Source of the DNA: Tretioscincus oriximinensis
Taxonomy: Eukaryota; Chordata; Lepidosauria; Squamata; Gymnophthalmidae
Assembly (NCBI GenBank): GCA_022410635.1
Contig: JAJVDF010000045.1
Location: forward strand, 240,154 to 304,153
DNA: 64,000 nt
Reading direction: 5' to 3'
Shown here: in pieces, positions 1 through 27,182 of the stretch
How positions within the stretch are numbered: position 1 is the first letter of the stretch
How the letters are laid out: every line of letters begins with the position of its first letter
Made by a program: the position numbers and the translations under genes
Notes under the pieces: model-generated
The model's database searches: none
Told to the model about the DNA's origin: nothing
What the model saw: the letters and a program-made list of their open reading frames with translations, nothing else

Positions 1-162
1 GGACGATGTAACTTGAAAAAAAGAAAGACATTTCATGATGCTCTTCACCATATAATGCCAGGTATGAGGATGTTTTGTTTTTGTAGATTATTAAGTCCCA
101 CAAGAATTTATATTTTACCTTTAAAAACTTTGGTATTGCTTAGTTGTGTTGGTGTGTCCCAA

Positions 163-392
163 AACATAAGAACATAAGAGGAACCCTGCTGAATCGGGCA
201 GAGCCCATCTAATCCAGCATTCTGTCTCACACAGTGGCCCACCAACTGCACCTTCTTCTCAAGCAGAAAAAAGCAAAATCTTCTACCTGTTCTTGCCTCC
301 TTGCAAATGTTATTTCAGGAATACTGCCTGTTGCTCCATTTCAGTTGCAGTATCAAGCGATCCAACCTAATAGCTATTGATACAAGTTAGAC
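163..392 (-). repeat. CR1-family LINE 3' end, antisense
   Basis: It begins with the ACATAAGAACATAAGAG end motif, followed by a segment shared with copies at 12171, 23403, 24832 and 48420 (AATCCAGCATTCTGTCTCAC, then CAAATG and CCTGTTGC blocks). Those copies are the reverse complement of the CR1 3' region, as shown by the longer copies at 48420 and 63505. Diverged and truncated. Confidence 0.7.
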
Positions 393-424
393 AAAGCAGT
401 CTGCCTTCCTGCAGTTCCAACCAA

Positions 425-563
425 GGCCTTTCCACATATTTTGGACTGTATCTCAGAATATGNCCCGTCCATCTGTCTAGCATACTATACTAGCATACAG
501 ATAGTAAGTCCCTATCTTGATATATTGCCCAGAATAAGATTCAGTACAGAAAGGGCCCAATAG
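425..563. repeat. Short inverted-repeat (MITE-like) element, TTATTCTGG family
   Basis: Ends with CCAGAATAAG followed by a CAGTACAGAAAGGGCCC block; the left end carries the degraded complement. The middle contains CATACTATACTAGCATAC. The same architecture recurs at 17392, 21093, 25660, 27238, 50740 and 62205. No coding capacity. Confidence 0.55.
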
Positions 564-724
564 AAATTCATTNGATGATAAAGAATTTGAGGCCAGTAAT
601 ATGATTTCATTTCTGTTTTTATTTTTATTTGCATATTGNTCCCACCCCCAAAAAATCTCAAGCTGCTTTAAAGCAAGCAGAAGAAAAATTATTCAATATA
701 ATACTGTTTTTAAAATGTTCATTT

Positions 725-800
725 TTTACTGTTTTTATTGTTGGCTGCCTGAGACCTTCAGGTATGGGGTGGGATATATGTATAAATAAATAACCTTTAT
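725..800 (+). repeat. SINE 3' tail
   Basis: GTTGGCTGCCTGAGACCTTC followed by GGTATGGGGTGGGATAT and an AAATAAATAA tail. This matches the 3' end of the full tRNA-derived SINE at 2308-2545. Confidence 0.6.
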
Positions 801-984
801 AACATCCCATACATTGTAAAACAGTACATTAAAATATCATATTTAATAAAAAATATTGATACAATTACATAGAACTTTGCTACCTTTGCCCTATCCTCCT
901 CCAATCATCCAATGCAGTAGCCAGCCAAATCTGAAGTCAAATTGAGTTCAGTTGTGTTAAGTTAATGCTAGAGTAAACAGAATT

Positions 985-1052
985 GTTGTTTTTACTGTTG
1001 GCTGCCCTGATATCTTTGGTATAGAACAAGGTATAAGAATAAATAAATAGTA
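985..1052 (+). repeat. SINE 3' tail, second copy
   Basis: TTTACTGTTGGCTGCCCTGA, then a GGTATA block and an AATAAATAAATAG tail, the same 3' end as at 725-800 but independently diverged. Confidence 0.5.
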
Positions 1053-1295
1053 AGAAACAATGTCATTGTTCAGGGGTAATTATGGCTAAAGCCTGACTCT
1101 TCAAGGCAGATAAATATTTCTGACCCCTTTTATCCCAGAACGTTTGGAGGAATGACATGGGGAGCCTCTGAGGTAACTACTCTTGAGTTACTCTCATCAC
1201 TGAATTTTACCTCAGCTAATGAGGGTCTTTTTGCATTTTCTTCAGGNAATGGTCGCTGGAATTCATTCCTTTCCTTTCGCATAGGAATGTTTTGT

Positions 1296-1427
1296 GCTAC
1301 AGTTACCAGAAAAAAGCAGGACCATTTGTAATGGCTCTAAGAAAGAATCAATTTAAGCAGATACACACTTCTTCATCCAAACACTTACTAAAGATGTAGC
1401 ACTCCTGCCCTGCTTTTTTCTGGTACC
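1296..1427. repeat. Possible hAT-like inverted-repeat element
   Basis: TTACCAGAAAAAAGCAGG near 1305-1322 is mirrored by CCTGCTTTTTTCTGGTA near 1410-1426. The minus-strand end reads TAGGGTACCAGAAAAAAGCA, close to the left end of the element at 39762. Target duplication not resolved. Confidence 0.35.
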
Positions 1428-2307
1428 CTACTCTGTTCCATCTGCTTCTTAGGCATAGGAATAATCTTGCTCCTGGTTGAAAGAGCTGAAGCTTGTCCCC
1501 CTCTGATTGCTGCAATTGGATGAGAAGATATATGTACACTATGCATGTAGCATACTCAGCATCTCTTCTGGATCTGAAAAGCTGCACCGTTTTGAATTTG
1601 TACTTCATCCCACAATTGCTCCTGCCTGTTTGAAACAAATGTGAACTAGACCAAAGGCAAAAGTCAGGTGCAGAGTAGGAATGTTTGGGGACTATCAAAT
1701 AAGTAGCAGTATGGGTACTCAGTTCTTGTTTGGACCCGTCCTCAGTCAATTTATATAACACTATCTGGTGTTCAGGAATAGGTTCTGTTGTATCTGTGAA
1801 ATGGCTCCAAGAAATGATCTGTCTATTAAGCCAGTTACAGAATGAAACTACAACTGGCTGAAACTACAATAGCTATTGAGGACCAAAATTTCAGTGAGCT
1901 TTCACAGGCACTTTGGGTCCCTGACAATAATAATTCCTATACATTTTGGGGCTGCTATTGCAGATTGCTTTTTGCTGAGATTGAGGACTTGTCTGTATCA
2001 CTATTCTGAATGTATATTGAATGCTGTCTGACTGGCTGAGACATCTTCAAATGCATTAAACAGTGCACCACGCAGCTTTAGTTGGAATAGCTCCTGCAAT
2101 TTTTTTTTTAGTTTTCATGTCTTGAACTGCCATCTGTGAATGTGGCAAGACACACAACTTAATGAGAAACCTAATACAACTTGAATACATTGAATAAATA
2201 CAGATGTAATGTCTTCACATATTCTTAAGGCTACAGCTGTGAGAATCTCTGATACGGCAAAATGACCGGTGTTCTTGTCTTGGAGACATAGAAGGTTAAA
2301 TAGAGAG

Positions 2308-2545
2308 CCAGTTTGGTGTAGTGGTTGAGTGTTGGACTTGTACCTGGTAGTCTCCCAGTTCGATTCCCCACTCCTTCACGAAAGCCAGCTGGGTGACCTT
2401 AGGCCAGTCACAGTAGCCCCACCTGCTACACAGGGTGTCTGTTGTGGAGAAAGCAACAAAAGCTATGTGTGCTGCCCTATGGTTGGCCGCCCTGAGACCT
2501 TCGGATATAGGGCAGGAAACAAGTACAAATAAATAAATAAATGTA
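2308..2545 (+). repeat. Full-length tRNA-derived SINE (squamate ACASINE-like)
   Basis: The head AGTTTGGTGTAGTGGTTGAG and the B-box-like CAGTTCGATTCCCC resemble a pol III promoter derived from a tRNA. The body has CAGCTGGGTGACCTTAGG and ACAGGGTGTCTGTTGTGG, and the tail has GGCCGCCCTGAGACCTTCGG and (AAAT)n. This composition is known from lizard tRNA SINEs and is one reason for calling the host a squamate. Confidence 0.8.
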
Positions 2546-2973
2546 TAAACCTTCAGATAANTGAGGTGAAAATAGAAAAGGAATAACTTTGGAGGCTATT
2601 CAGAGGAAAGTAGGATGGTGCTCCAACGTATTTCTAATTCATCAAATCCTGAAGAATTGCATTAAAGCAGGAAAAAAAANCCCATATCTTTTAAACTGCT
2701 TTAATTCGGATCTTTTGGATTGAAGATGGGTTAAAAGTACAAGTCAGAACAGTGCTTAGCTTTTGCAGCTGATTTTTGTCTTGTACACATAAGACAGACA
2801 TTGTTTCTTGGCTTCATTGCACAGATATAGTGCAAACTATTTCTGTATACCAAACTTCGTAATATACCATTTAGCATAACTGCTTATACTTGTTTAACAT
2901 CTGGAATTAATTATAAAACTCCATAACAGTTCACTTTGCAACACAGATCAAGTATTTTTTAAACATTTTGCAG

Positions 2974-18954
<15,981 letters not shown>

Positions 18955-19120
18955 TAGATTATAGTTTTTTGAAGGCCTCAAATCTGTACAGCGGGTGATT
19001 TGTTTTATATTCTCTATAATGAGGATGTCTTTAGAAAGCTGACCTGTCATTTGTATACAGTGTGTATATTTTTAATTAAAATATAATTATTTCATGATTA
19101 GAAGGTTTTATTTCTGCCAC
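18955..19120 (+). terminator. SCUBE2 3' UTR with possible polyadenylation signal
   Basis: ATTAAA lies at 19075-19080 in an AT-rich stretch about 120 bases after the stop. A longer UTR is possible. The AATAAA at 20228 lies inside a Tc1-like repeat and is a less likely choice. Confidence 0.35.
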
Positions 19121-20024
19121 CAAATTATATTTTTATAAAGTTACATACCAATTTTTCCCAATTGCGTATTTGAAAAAAAACCACCACCAAATATTTGCCG
19201 TATTATTCATCTAATTGCTTTTGAAAGGATCTTTCGAGATCCAGATTAGCTTTGGAGAAAGAGGCTTTTAAAAATAGATTTACTCATTCTATATTCTTTT
19301 TAAAATTGCTTCACATGTGTCAATATATGTTACCCAATTTTTTTGGAAATGTAAAGCCGCATGACATTTTTAAATAAGGGTACCTAACACTTTTGCCATG
19401 AATAGTTGTAGCTCAGTGATGGATCAAACTGTCTGGAAAGCAGAGTGTCAATGATTTGATCTCAAGTCCCTCTCTAGTAGGAGGCAGTAGCAAATCACTC
19501 GCAGAACTACATGAGGTGGCCACAGAGGTTATTTTTGTAATGTTAAATCCAGACGTTTTGGTTCACATATCTCTTCTAGTATATCCATAGGATATGACAA
19601 GACTAAATGATTACTAAATAGTGAAAGCATTGGATGCATTACTTTAGAGTGGTGTAGTACACAATTGTAGTACACAATACTGAGTTTTCCACATTGCTAG
19701 AAAGCCTTGTTTTCTCTTTCACTCACATGTTTAGCTTTTCCATGCAAATCTAATACTGTCCTATTTTCCCCCTGAAATCATATAAATCATTTCAAAGCTC
19801 TTCAGCGCAATGCATCTTTATCCTCAAAAGGAAATACACTGTTATTNAATTTAATTCTTTCATGTGTGCCTTCATCAGCAATTTCCTTTCCAGGCAATCT
19901 CAGGTAGAGATGCTTAACTGTACAATGTAAAAGGCTTTTCTAATTGGTTCCTGCAGCTGCTACTGAAAGAAGAATATCCTAGTTCGGTCTGGTTTGCATT
20001 TGACCTTTTTCTGTTCTAGTAAAG

Positions 20025-20312
20025 ACATACACTTAAAGATTTGCAGCTGTAATTGCAGCAAAAGGTNGTTCTACAAAGTATTGACTCGGGGTGGCCGAAT
20101 ACAAATGCATATCACACTTCCCAATTTTTTTAATTTTTTTTTTACAAAAGATTGAAAACCATGTTATCATTTTCTTTTCATTTCACACATACTTGCTCCT
20201 TTGTGTTAATCTGTCACATAAAATCCAAATAAAATACATTTAAGTTTATGAGTGTAATGTGAAAAAATGTGGAAATGTTCAAGGGATATGAATACTTTTG
20301 CAAGGCACTGTA
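20025..20312 (+). mobile_element. Tc1-like DNA transposon, 3' end fragment
   Basis: The right terminus reads GGATATGAATACTTTTGCAA then GGCACTGTA, with TA (20311-20312) as the target dinucleotide. This is the TIR widely known from fish and amphibian Tc1 elements. Inward lie TCACATAAAATCCAAATAAA and, further left, TTGCAGCTGTAATTGCAGCA then TTCTACAAAGTATTGACT, corresponding to the end of the transposase gene. No left terminus was found, so the copy is dead. Confidence 0.7.
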
Positions 20313-21092
20313 TCTCCTGTTCAAACGTCATTGCTTAGAAGGATCTTTAAAAAGACAAAATGGACTGAAGGGCAGAAAATATAGTTGCCACTNTATTCTA
20401 AACGTTACCCAAGACTAAAATATGTGCTGAAGACTATCACTCTCCTGTGACATCCGTTTTATGATGCTGACTACTGAGGCATTTATTGGCTGTANTTAGC
20501 TAAAATTATTTATTTTAAATTATAATTAAAATAAAATATCAAATTCCCAGGAACATGACTCACAGGTATACCAGAACAGCATTTATTGAATTATAAAAAT
20601 ACTTATTAAATGATGTTTGAAGGACAGAAAGAGAGAAATGATTGCCCACAAGCTAAGGAAGTATATTCCAATGTAACTTATCTGCAGTCGCAACGAAATT
20701 AGCTAACGTTTGACAGATTTACTCCAGCTTCTTCGTGCTGCTTCCAGGTACTGTAAGGTCAACATGTCTCAGAATGGCCTAATAAAGGTACATAATTGAA
20801 TAGTGTGCACTTAGTACCTGATACCAGAGAAATTGATTAGTAATTTTGCCTTTAATCTTGAAAATCGGGCAAACTAGATTTTAATTCAAAATCAAATTAC
20901 CATGTTAGATCAAAATATTGAAGATTAAAGGCAAGGAATGAATTGCTATGTAGTTCATTTGTGTATTTCAGCAGTGAATGCTACTGGTAGTTTATGATCT
21001 AAGAAAACACATGAAGTACCACTTTGCCATAACTGAATAGGCTTATTCAAAGAATGGGTGGAAGCCCTCTTGGTAACTATGTACAGTAAGTG

Positions 21093-21215
21093 GCTTTTTC
21101 TGCACTAGGCTTTATTTTGGAATAAATCTTGGAATAAAGGTCTGCCTCCACATGCCAGTGTTAGCGGCTTTATTTAGGGCCATATTTCAAAATAGCATTC
21201 AGTGCAGAAAGGTTG
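21093..21215. repeat. MITE-like element, TTATTCTGG family
   Basis: CTTTTTCTGCACTAGGC with TTTATTTTGGAATAAATC at the left, mirrored by AATAGCATTCAGTGCAGAAA then GG at the right. The outer arms TTTCTGCACT/AGTGCAGAAA are the cleanest in the window. Confidence 0.6.
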
Positions 21216-21889
21216 TCAACTAAAAGTTTTTTAATAAAAATCAAATGGCCTTTAAGCCAAAATTTATAGACATTGAATTGCACTGAGCTCATATGCCTAT
21301 ATAATCACCTGAAACAGGCAATTTTATGCTTCCTTCTTATGGCTTAGTGAAAGGTTAGTTTGTCTTTAATCTGAAATTGTTTGCTTGTTTATTTTTCTGC
21401 CCTAGTGGCAAGCTGTTTTAGCATTATTTACTTCAGTAAAACCACCTTCAATTCAGATATTTAGATATAATCACTATTCCCTATGCTGATGTGCTTTCCC
21501 ATTCTGAAGGTGGACTGAAACTGAAATAAAGCTTAGGTGTGATAGGAGTCCATGTAATGTAAAGATAACAATTTACCTGTTTCTAAAAAAATCTTAAAAG
21601 ATTTTCCTTATCAGCTTTGTGTAGCAGCAGAAGAAAATAAACCACAGAAGCATTATTGTTTTGGGAGAAACTACTAGTGTTCCATCAAGGCTTAAAAGNA
21701 CTTGGCACGAATTTGGCACCTGGGTTTTGGACAACATTCAGTAGCATAACTAGAACAAAGGAACCTTGCTTTAAGAATAAGTGCAGACAGGTCTAACAGC
21801 TTACTGGATTGTTGAGAGATAATATTAACTTCACCAGCAACTGAGAGCCTGGTCACATAATTACTTTNAAAAAATTGCATTCTGTAGAC

Positions 21890-21970
21890 CGAGCTTAGTC
21901 CAGGAAAAATGGATTAAGCTCATTTTTCACGACTAAAGATTTAAAACTAAGTGTGTGACCAGGGCCTGAT
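21890..21970. repeat. Fragment of the TTTAATCCATC inverted-repeat family
   Basis: AGCTTAGTCCAGGAAAAATG then GATTAAGCTC and a second half with GACTAAAGATTTAAAAC; weakly palindromic. Confidence 0.35.
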
Positions 21971-23402
21971 TGTAGTAACAGAAATTCTTGGTTTCACCCA
22001 TTCAAACTGCATTCATGGCTGCCCCCTGTGGCCCACAGAAACTGTAGTGTGAAAGGGTATAAAATCGATGGAAGGCATTAGCAATACACTACAGTATACT
22101 ATGAATCCAGAATGTTAAGAAACATGCTGCATTGGCGTTGGGGAAATGAACATAATTCCCATAAAATACTTAAAGAAATATGAAATATANTGAATCGTGG
22201 ATGCATAGAAGAGAACTGTAGAAAACAAGACTCATTTGAAACATGCTGGCTCTGCTCTTTTGGCCCCATTTGGCAGTTTGGACTTCCTGGGTGCAACTAG
22301 AGTTGTTAATTATATGTTTTCCTGAGAAACTGCAAAAGGAAATTGGTTGCTAATTATATGGAACATGTCGTGATTTGAGCTAAACAGTCAAGTATAATTT
22401 TTTNAAAAACCCAGATTGGGCCATTCTGTTCTGCTTTCTCCTGCTGTCACAGACACAACAGGCCTAGTGTGCCAAACATAGGACTTTTCATATCCCACGC
22501 CCTATTCAAATTCCCAAAGGTTTATNTTGTAGTTTAAGAAGCTTTTTTATAAGGCTTACTGAATTAAAAAAAATTAAACTGCTCAGGATAAAGCAGTTAC
22601 CAGCTTAAAGAGAAGTGGCAGTATTTAGCCAAGCACGATGAAGTTCCAGGAATCTATACTTCTCTTGAGTCTTTTGGAAGTCTGGGGAGGCTTATTAGAA
22701 CTTTGTAGTATTTCTCTTTATTGCAGGCCCTTTTGCACTTATAAAATGTACCATACAGATTGTAGTCTGTACCTTGACCTGTGTCTGGTGGTCTAGAAGC
22801 ATCCTGTACTGCTTCCAGATGTTTCCATAGTAATGGGATTGGAAATGGTTCCTTTGCAATATATTTGATGTTAGGCCTTTAGGGGTGAAAGAACCTTTAA
22901 GGGCTCATTCTACCCTCTCATGCCAGACTTTACTGCTCTTGCCCTATTGAAATGAAGAGGCTNTGTGTCTAGATGCAAACAAGACACAAATAGGCTGAAC
23001 TGTCCTACATATTGATTGGCTTGAAATAGTTTTCGGAGATCATTTCCAGATGGGCCATAAAAAGACTTAACATGGACATAAATGGGTATACAGTACAACT
23101 CAAGCAACTTAAGTAGAAAATTAAAATCCACATTTCTACATTAGAACCAGAACACNCAGACCCCAAACAACATGAAAAGCCTCATGATGTGGCCACTCCT
23201 AATTGACCATATGGACACCCTCCTTGGCACCACTATACATTTTTTATGGTTGAGATACATGAATGATTTGTCATTGCCTGCATCCAGTGTGGGCATCAAA
23301 CCAGCATTCTTCTGCTTCCCAGATGATTTGTTCTACCACTGAGGTGCAATCACTTCTTACCAAAGTGTATCATCACCATTGGGCCATTCTGAACATATTT
23401 TT

Positions 23403-23605
23403 TACTTAAGAGAAACGTAAGAGGAGCCCTGATGAATTGGGCCATGGCCCCTAGTCCAGCATTCTGTCTCACACAGTGGCCCACCAATCGCACCAGGACA
23501 GTCGCAAGCAGAAGAAGGCAAAACCCTCACCTGTTCTTGACTCCCTGCAAATGGTATTTCACAAATACTGCCTGTTTTCCCATCTGTACTTCTNGAATCC
23601 ATTCA
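23403..23605 (-). repeat. CR1 3' end, antisense
   Basis: AACGTAAGAGGAGCCCTGAT, then CTAGTCCAGCATTCTGTCTC, CAAATGGTATTTCACAAATA and CTGCCTGTTTTCCCATC. Same blocks in the same order as the copies at 163, 24832 and 48420. Confidence 0.75.
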
Positions 23606-23664
23606 CTGCTAGAATACATTTATTGCTCTCCCTTCCCTATTTTTAGATATTGTGATGTTAATAT

Positions 23665-23745
23665 GTTAATTTGGTTTTTATTGTTAACCTCCCTGAGATC
23701 TTCAGGTATAGGGATGGAATAGAAATGTAAATAAATAAATGTGCA
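23665..23745 (+). repeat. SINE 3' tail
   Basis: TTATTGTTAACCTCCCTGAG then ATCTTCAGGTATAGGGATGG and an AAATAAATAAATG tail. Confidence 0.5.
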
Positions 23746-24617
23746 ACACTATTTTGCTTAATATTTTCCTGTTGGTTTGTTGTGCAGTATAATGAGAATG
23801 TTTGATCATAACTGATGCTCTTCCACTTGTTTGCTGAACAGGAGATAGATTTAGCCTTGAGCTGAAGAGCTCCCAAAAAGATCGCANTTTCATACAGTTC
23901 CTGCTATACTTCAAGTTTCTTGTAGTCACTAAGCCTATTATGGGTGAGTCAGAGATTATTAAATCTTTGAAAAGCAAAATGCTTCTACGCCTTGTTCTTT
24001 TTTCCTATGGGATAAAGGTGACATATTTNAATGGAGCGTAAGCACTTCATTGTTTTTCAGTGGCCTCCAAATCCAAAGGAAAAGTCACAAGTATTTTGAT
24101 TTACTCAATTGGGGAAATAACAGCAGAAAGAAAATGAAAAACNTGCGTTTTTAGAGTCAAGAGCCCTATTTGCTTGGAATGATGCATTGTGCACAAATAT
24201 CCTAAAATATAGTGGATAAAAAGCCACTTTCTTGTTTAGTTTGCTACTATATAGTTTTTTGTCTTTGGGGATTTCCGAAATAAAAACAAAGTACTGTTCA
24301 TGCGAAGATACCTGGGTCCTTATTCCAGATTATGTCCAGTGTGCCAGTACCATCCTGCTGCTGGGGCTGCAAGCACACCTAAATGTTGTGGCTCCCTTTC
24401 ACTATGTAAAAGGTCAGGGAGTATAGTCTTGCCACTATCATGGTCAGCCATTCCCAGGTCAAGGCCAAGTGAGGCAAACTCCATGGGCAATGTGGCATCC
24501 CTTTCAAGCACTGAAGACGGCCTTCATGCTCCTTAAATACAAGGTGTGACCAAGGCCCAGGTTGAAGGAACAGGCACAATGTCTCTAAAGGATGTTTGTA
24601 GGGAGTTGAGCAGGAGA

Positions 24618-24815
24618 AGGATGGATGTTGCCTCCGGGATGGAGCAACAGGCAGGACTCTTGAAATACCATTTGCAGGGAGTCATGAACAGGTGCATATT
24701 TTGCTTTTCTGTGTTCGGACTGCCCAGGTGCATCTGGTGGGCCTCTGTGTGAGATAGAATGCTGGACTAGATGGGCTGTGGCCCAATTCATCAGGGCTCC
24801 TCTTACGTTCTTAGG
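24618..24815 (+). repeat. CR1 3' end, sense arm of an inverted pair
   Basis: TTGCCTCCGGGATGGAGCAA then CAGGCAGGACTCTTGAAATA, GGTGCATCTGGTGGGCCTCT and ending CTCTTACGTTCTTA. It is the reverse complement of 24832-25025 over nearly its whole length. Confidence 0.8.
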
Positions 24816-24831
24816 TTTTGCCTTTGTCAAC

Positions 24832-25110
24832 ATAAGAACATAAGAAGAGCCATTCTGGATCAGGCCACAGCCCATCAAGTCCAGCATTCTGTGTCACACA
24901 GAGGCCCACCAGATGCACCTGGGCAGTCCGAACACAGAAAAGCAAAATATGAACCTGTTCATGACTCCCTGCAAATGGTATTTCAGGAGTCCTGCCTGTT
25001 GCGCCATTCCAGAGGCAACATCCAGACATCCATCCTAGTATCCATTTATACCTTTGGTGTCCATAAACCTGTCTTGAAACTATCCAAGCTGTCTTCTATT
25101 CAAGAAACAA
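24832..25110 (-). repeat. CR1 3' end, antisense arm of an inverted pair
   Basis: AACATAAGAACATAAGAAGA, then AAGTCCAGCATTCTGTGTCA, CAGATGCACCTGGGCAGTCC, TGTTGCGCCATTCCAGAGGC and CTGTCTTGAAACTATCCAAG. Only about 20 bases separate it from the sense arm. Confidence 0.8.
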
Positions 25111-25659
25111 TTGGTGGGCTACTCAGAAGCTACAGGTAGGCTACTGTGTCCCAGAGGCACACACATGCTTTTAAACCATCTTCAATTCTATGGAATTAGT
25201 CTAAACTAGTTTAGTCCAATTCTTAATGACAGAATGGTTCAAAAGCAAGTGTAAGGCCTATGATGGGNTGTGACCTGATTCAGCAACCTCTGGGTCATTT
25301 CCACCTTATGAGGCTCCTAGCCATAAAATAAACATAATAAGGTTGCAAAACAATATAAACAAAACAGTGAAACACACAATCTGTTTTTACTCTTTCTGGT
25401 TCTCTTTCTAACAGCTCATGCAGCAAACATAATTCTTCTTCTCACCTCCATTTCATCTTTCATTTCCAGATCCAAAGAGGTAGATTAAGCTATCTGGCAG
25501 GAAGTAACCCAGGAGATCCAGCAGGCTTCTTCCAATCAGTTTTTGACAGTATGGTTTCTTATACTTTTTAAAATCACACATGTTTATTTGGATATCAAAT
25601 GCTAGATTTTCTTGAGAGAAACTTTTAGTGAACAGAATCAACAGCAATTAAGACTGTGA

Positions 25660-25810
25660 TCAGACACAGCAAGGCCTTGTCCCCGAACCTTATTTTGGGC
25701 TACATCTTGGTACAGAGCTTGGCCATCCGTAGTCTACACTAGTATGTAGATGGCAGGCACCTATCAGAGACACAGCCCAGAATAAGGGTCTATGGGGACA
25801 GGACCCAAGA
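25660..25810. repeat. MITE-like element, TTATTCTGG family
   Basis: GAACCTTATTTTGGGCTACA at the left and ACAGCCCAGAATAAGGGTCT at the right. Inner arms CATCCGTAGTCTACACTA and TAGTATGTAGATGGCAGG give the same nested layout as at 17392. Confidence 0.6.
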
Positions 25811-25857
25811 AATAACAAAGAGAATAGACAGTTTTAGGGAATGTTGACAGGCACAAA

Positions 25858-26160
25858 TGGCTCAGTTGCTAAGGAAAATGTCTCCCGTCTGAGAGATGGG
25901 GTTTTGAAGCCCTGTGTGGGACGTGGGGAGGGGATGAGCACCTCCCACTAGCCTGTAGCTCTAGCCAACCCAGCTATTTGAAAGCAAGAATTGCAAGAAA
26001 TTGCAGCTGACTGCAAGTAGATAAATGGGAACCGCTACGGCCTGGTGGGGAAGATAGAATGTNAGCCTTTGGGCAAAATATCCTTGTAAGCTGCTTTGAG
26101 TCCATTTGGAAAGGTGAGAAAAGTGGAGTATAAGAACCCAGGTTTTTTTCTTCCTCTTCC
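25858..26160 (+). repeat. tRNA-derived SINE, second family
   Basis: AAATGGCTCAGTTGCTAAGG (A-box-like), GATGGGGTTTTGAAGCC (B-box-like), GTAGCTCTAGCCAACCC, AGAAATTGCAGCTGACTGCA, CTTGTAAGCTGCTTTGAG and a TTCTTCCTCTTCC tail. It ends just upstream of the NRIP3 CpG-rich promoter. Confidence 0.75.
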
Positions 26161-26412
26161 CCCTACCATTAGTCGACTACGCTAGGAAAGACGAACTAGA
26201 GGAGAGTTGAATGAAAGCCCCACACCCTCCACCAGAGCTTAGCTTGTCCTGACAGGGGGCCTGTTTGGACGGACTCCTGAGCCCGTGTACCCCCCAGCCC
26301 AGCCCTGTGCCACGCACCGCTGTGCGCCCGCCGCCTGGCCAGGCCCCGCCTTCAGAGCACTGCACTGGCGTGGGGGGCCCTGGCTGCGCTCCGAACGTCA
26401 CGCGGCTCCTGC

Positions 26413-26419
26413 TATAAAA
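26413..26419 (+). promoter_or_regulatory. Candidate TATA box of NRIP3
   Basis: TATAAAA within CTGCTATAAAATGCGCAC, 87 to 93 bases upstream of the start codon. It would place transcription start near 26440-26450 and give a 5' UTR of about 60 bases. Confidence 0.5.
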
Positions 26420-26505
26420 TGCGCACAGTGGATCCGTCAGGCTGCTGCCGGCGTTGATTCACCTCCGTGCCTGGCGAAGGGGCGACGGGAAGCAAAGCTG
26501 CCGAA

Positions 26506-26679
26506 ATGTTTTATTCGGGGCTCCTCACCGAGCCGACGCGGAAGGACGTCGACCTGCGCGAAGCCGCTTCGCTCCGGCAGCAAAGGCGCATGAAGCAGGC
26601 CGTGCAGTTCAACCACAAGGACTCGGCTGACCTGCTGCCCCTGGATGGGGTGAAAAAACTGGGGACTTCGAAAGATACT
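26506..26679 (+). CDS. NRIP3: NRIP3 coding exon 1
   Basis: Encodes MFYSGLLTEPTRKDVDLREA then SLRQQRRMKQAVQFNHKDSA, DLLPLDGVKKLG and TSKDT. Donor GATACT|GTAAGC leaves phase 0. The basic RQQRRMKQ helix and DLLPLDG segment are conserved in NRIP3. Confidence 0.92.
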
Positions 26680-27106
26680 GTAAGCATCCAGAGCCTCGGG
26701 CCCGCCTTTAAACCGCCTCCCCGTCCCCAGCAGCTGGGCTGAGGAACGAACAGAAAAAGCGGTTCTTCTCTGGGTTTTCTGGTCCAGTTCTGCAGGACTG
26801 AAGATGATTTAAAAGCACGTGATTCCCCTCTGTGCCCGTCTGGCCACCCATCTCCACCTCTGAAAAGTAGAGGGAGGCCTGACCAGATGACAGCCCCCCC
26901 CCCTTTTTTTGGGGGGGGGGGCTGAAAGCCTGGTTTTGGGTTAGGGTTTTTCCTGAGGAAAATATTTTCAAAAAAAGATTTTTTTTCGAATTTCTTTTTG
27001 TTTTTTAATTTTTTTTTCCTCAGAAAAAACCGGGAGGGAACCCCAAAAACGGGTTTTCAACCCTCCCAAAAAGGGGGTCATCTGGTCAGCCTTTTAGATT
27101 GAAAAC

Positions 27107-27182
<76 letters not shown>

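Larger units (their letters stand above)
1..2973 (+). other. SCUBE2 upstream intron sequence
   Basis: No exon can be recognised here. The stretch holds an antisense CR1 3' end, an inverted-repeat element near 425-563, SINE tails near 725-800 and 985-1052, a possible hAT-like element at 1296-1427 and a full tRNA-derived SINE at 2308-2545. A short, poorly conserved spacer exon could be missed; the SCUBE spacer is the least conserved part of the protein. Confidence 0.6.
19121..26160. other. SCUBE2-NRIP3 intergenic interval
   Basis: About 7 kb without a gene on either strand. It holds a Tc1-like fragment (20025-20312), inverted-repeat elements (21093-21215, 21890-21970, 25660-25810), a SINE tail (23665-23745), three CR1 3' ends (23403-23605, 24618-24815, 24832-25110) and a SINE (25858-26160). 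Stretches between these look unique and AT-rich. Confidence 0.7.
26230..26760 (+). promoter_or_regulatory. NRIP3 CpG-rich promoter and first exon region
   Basis: A sharp rise in GC and CpG against an AT-rich background: for example GCGCCCGCCGCCTGGCC-like runs, GGGGCGACGGGAAGC and GACGTCGACCTGCGCGAAGC. It spans the putative TATA box, 5' UTR, coding exon 1 and donor. Such islands mark promoters in vertebrates; the bounds are by eye. Confidence 0.75.

Noticed and set aside
1348..1761. 137-codon minus-strand frame
   Set aside because: Overlaps a probable inverted-repeat element; no family resemblance.
19395..19510. tRNA-like GTAGCTCAGTGATGGATCAA motif
   Set aside because: Looks like a decayed SINE head; no cloverleaf can be formed, so not a tRNA gene and too weak to list as a repeat.
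23432..25139. Several short frames on both strands that resemble one another
   Set aside because: They are translations of CR1 3' non-coding repeats in both orientations, not genes.
26467..26505. Upstream in-frame ATG giving a 13-residue N-terminal extension of NRIP3
   Set aside because: Family proteins begin at MFYSG; the extra residues read like 5' UTR in a CpG-rich stretch.
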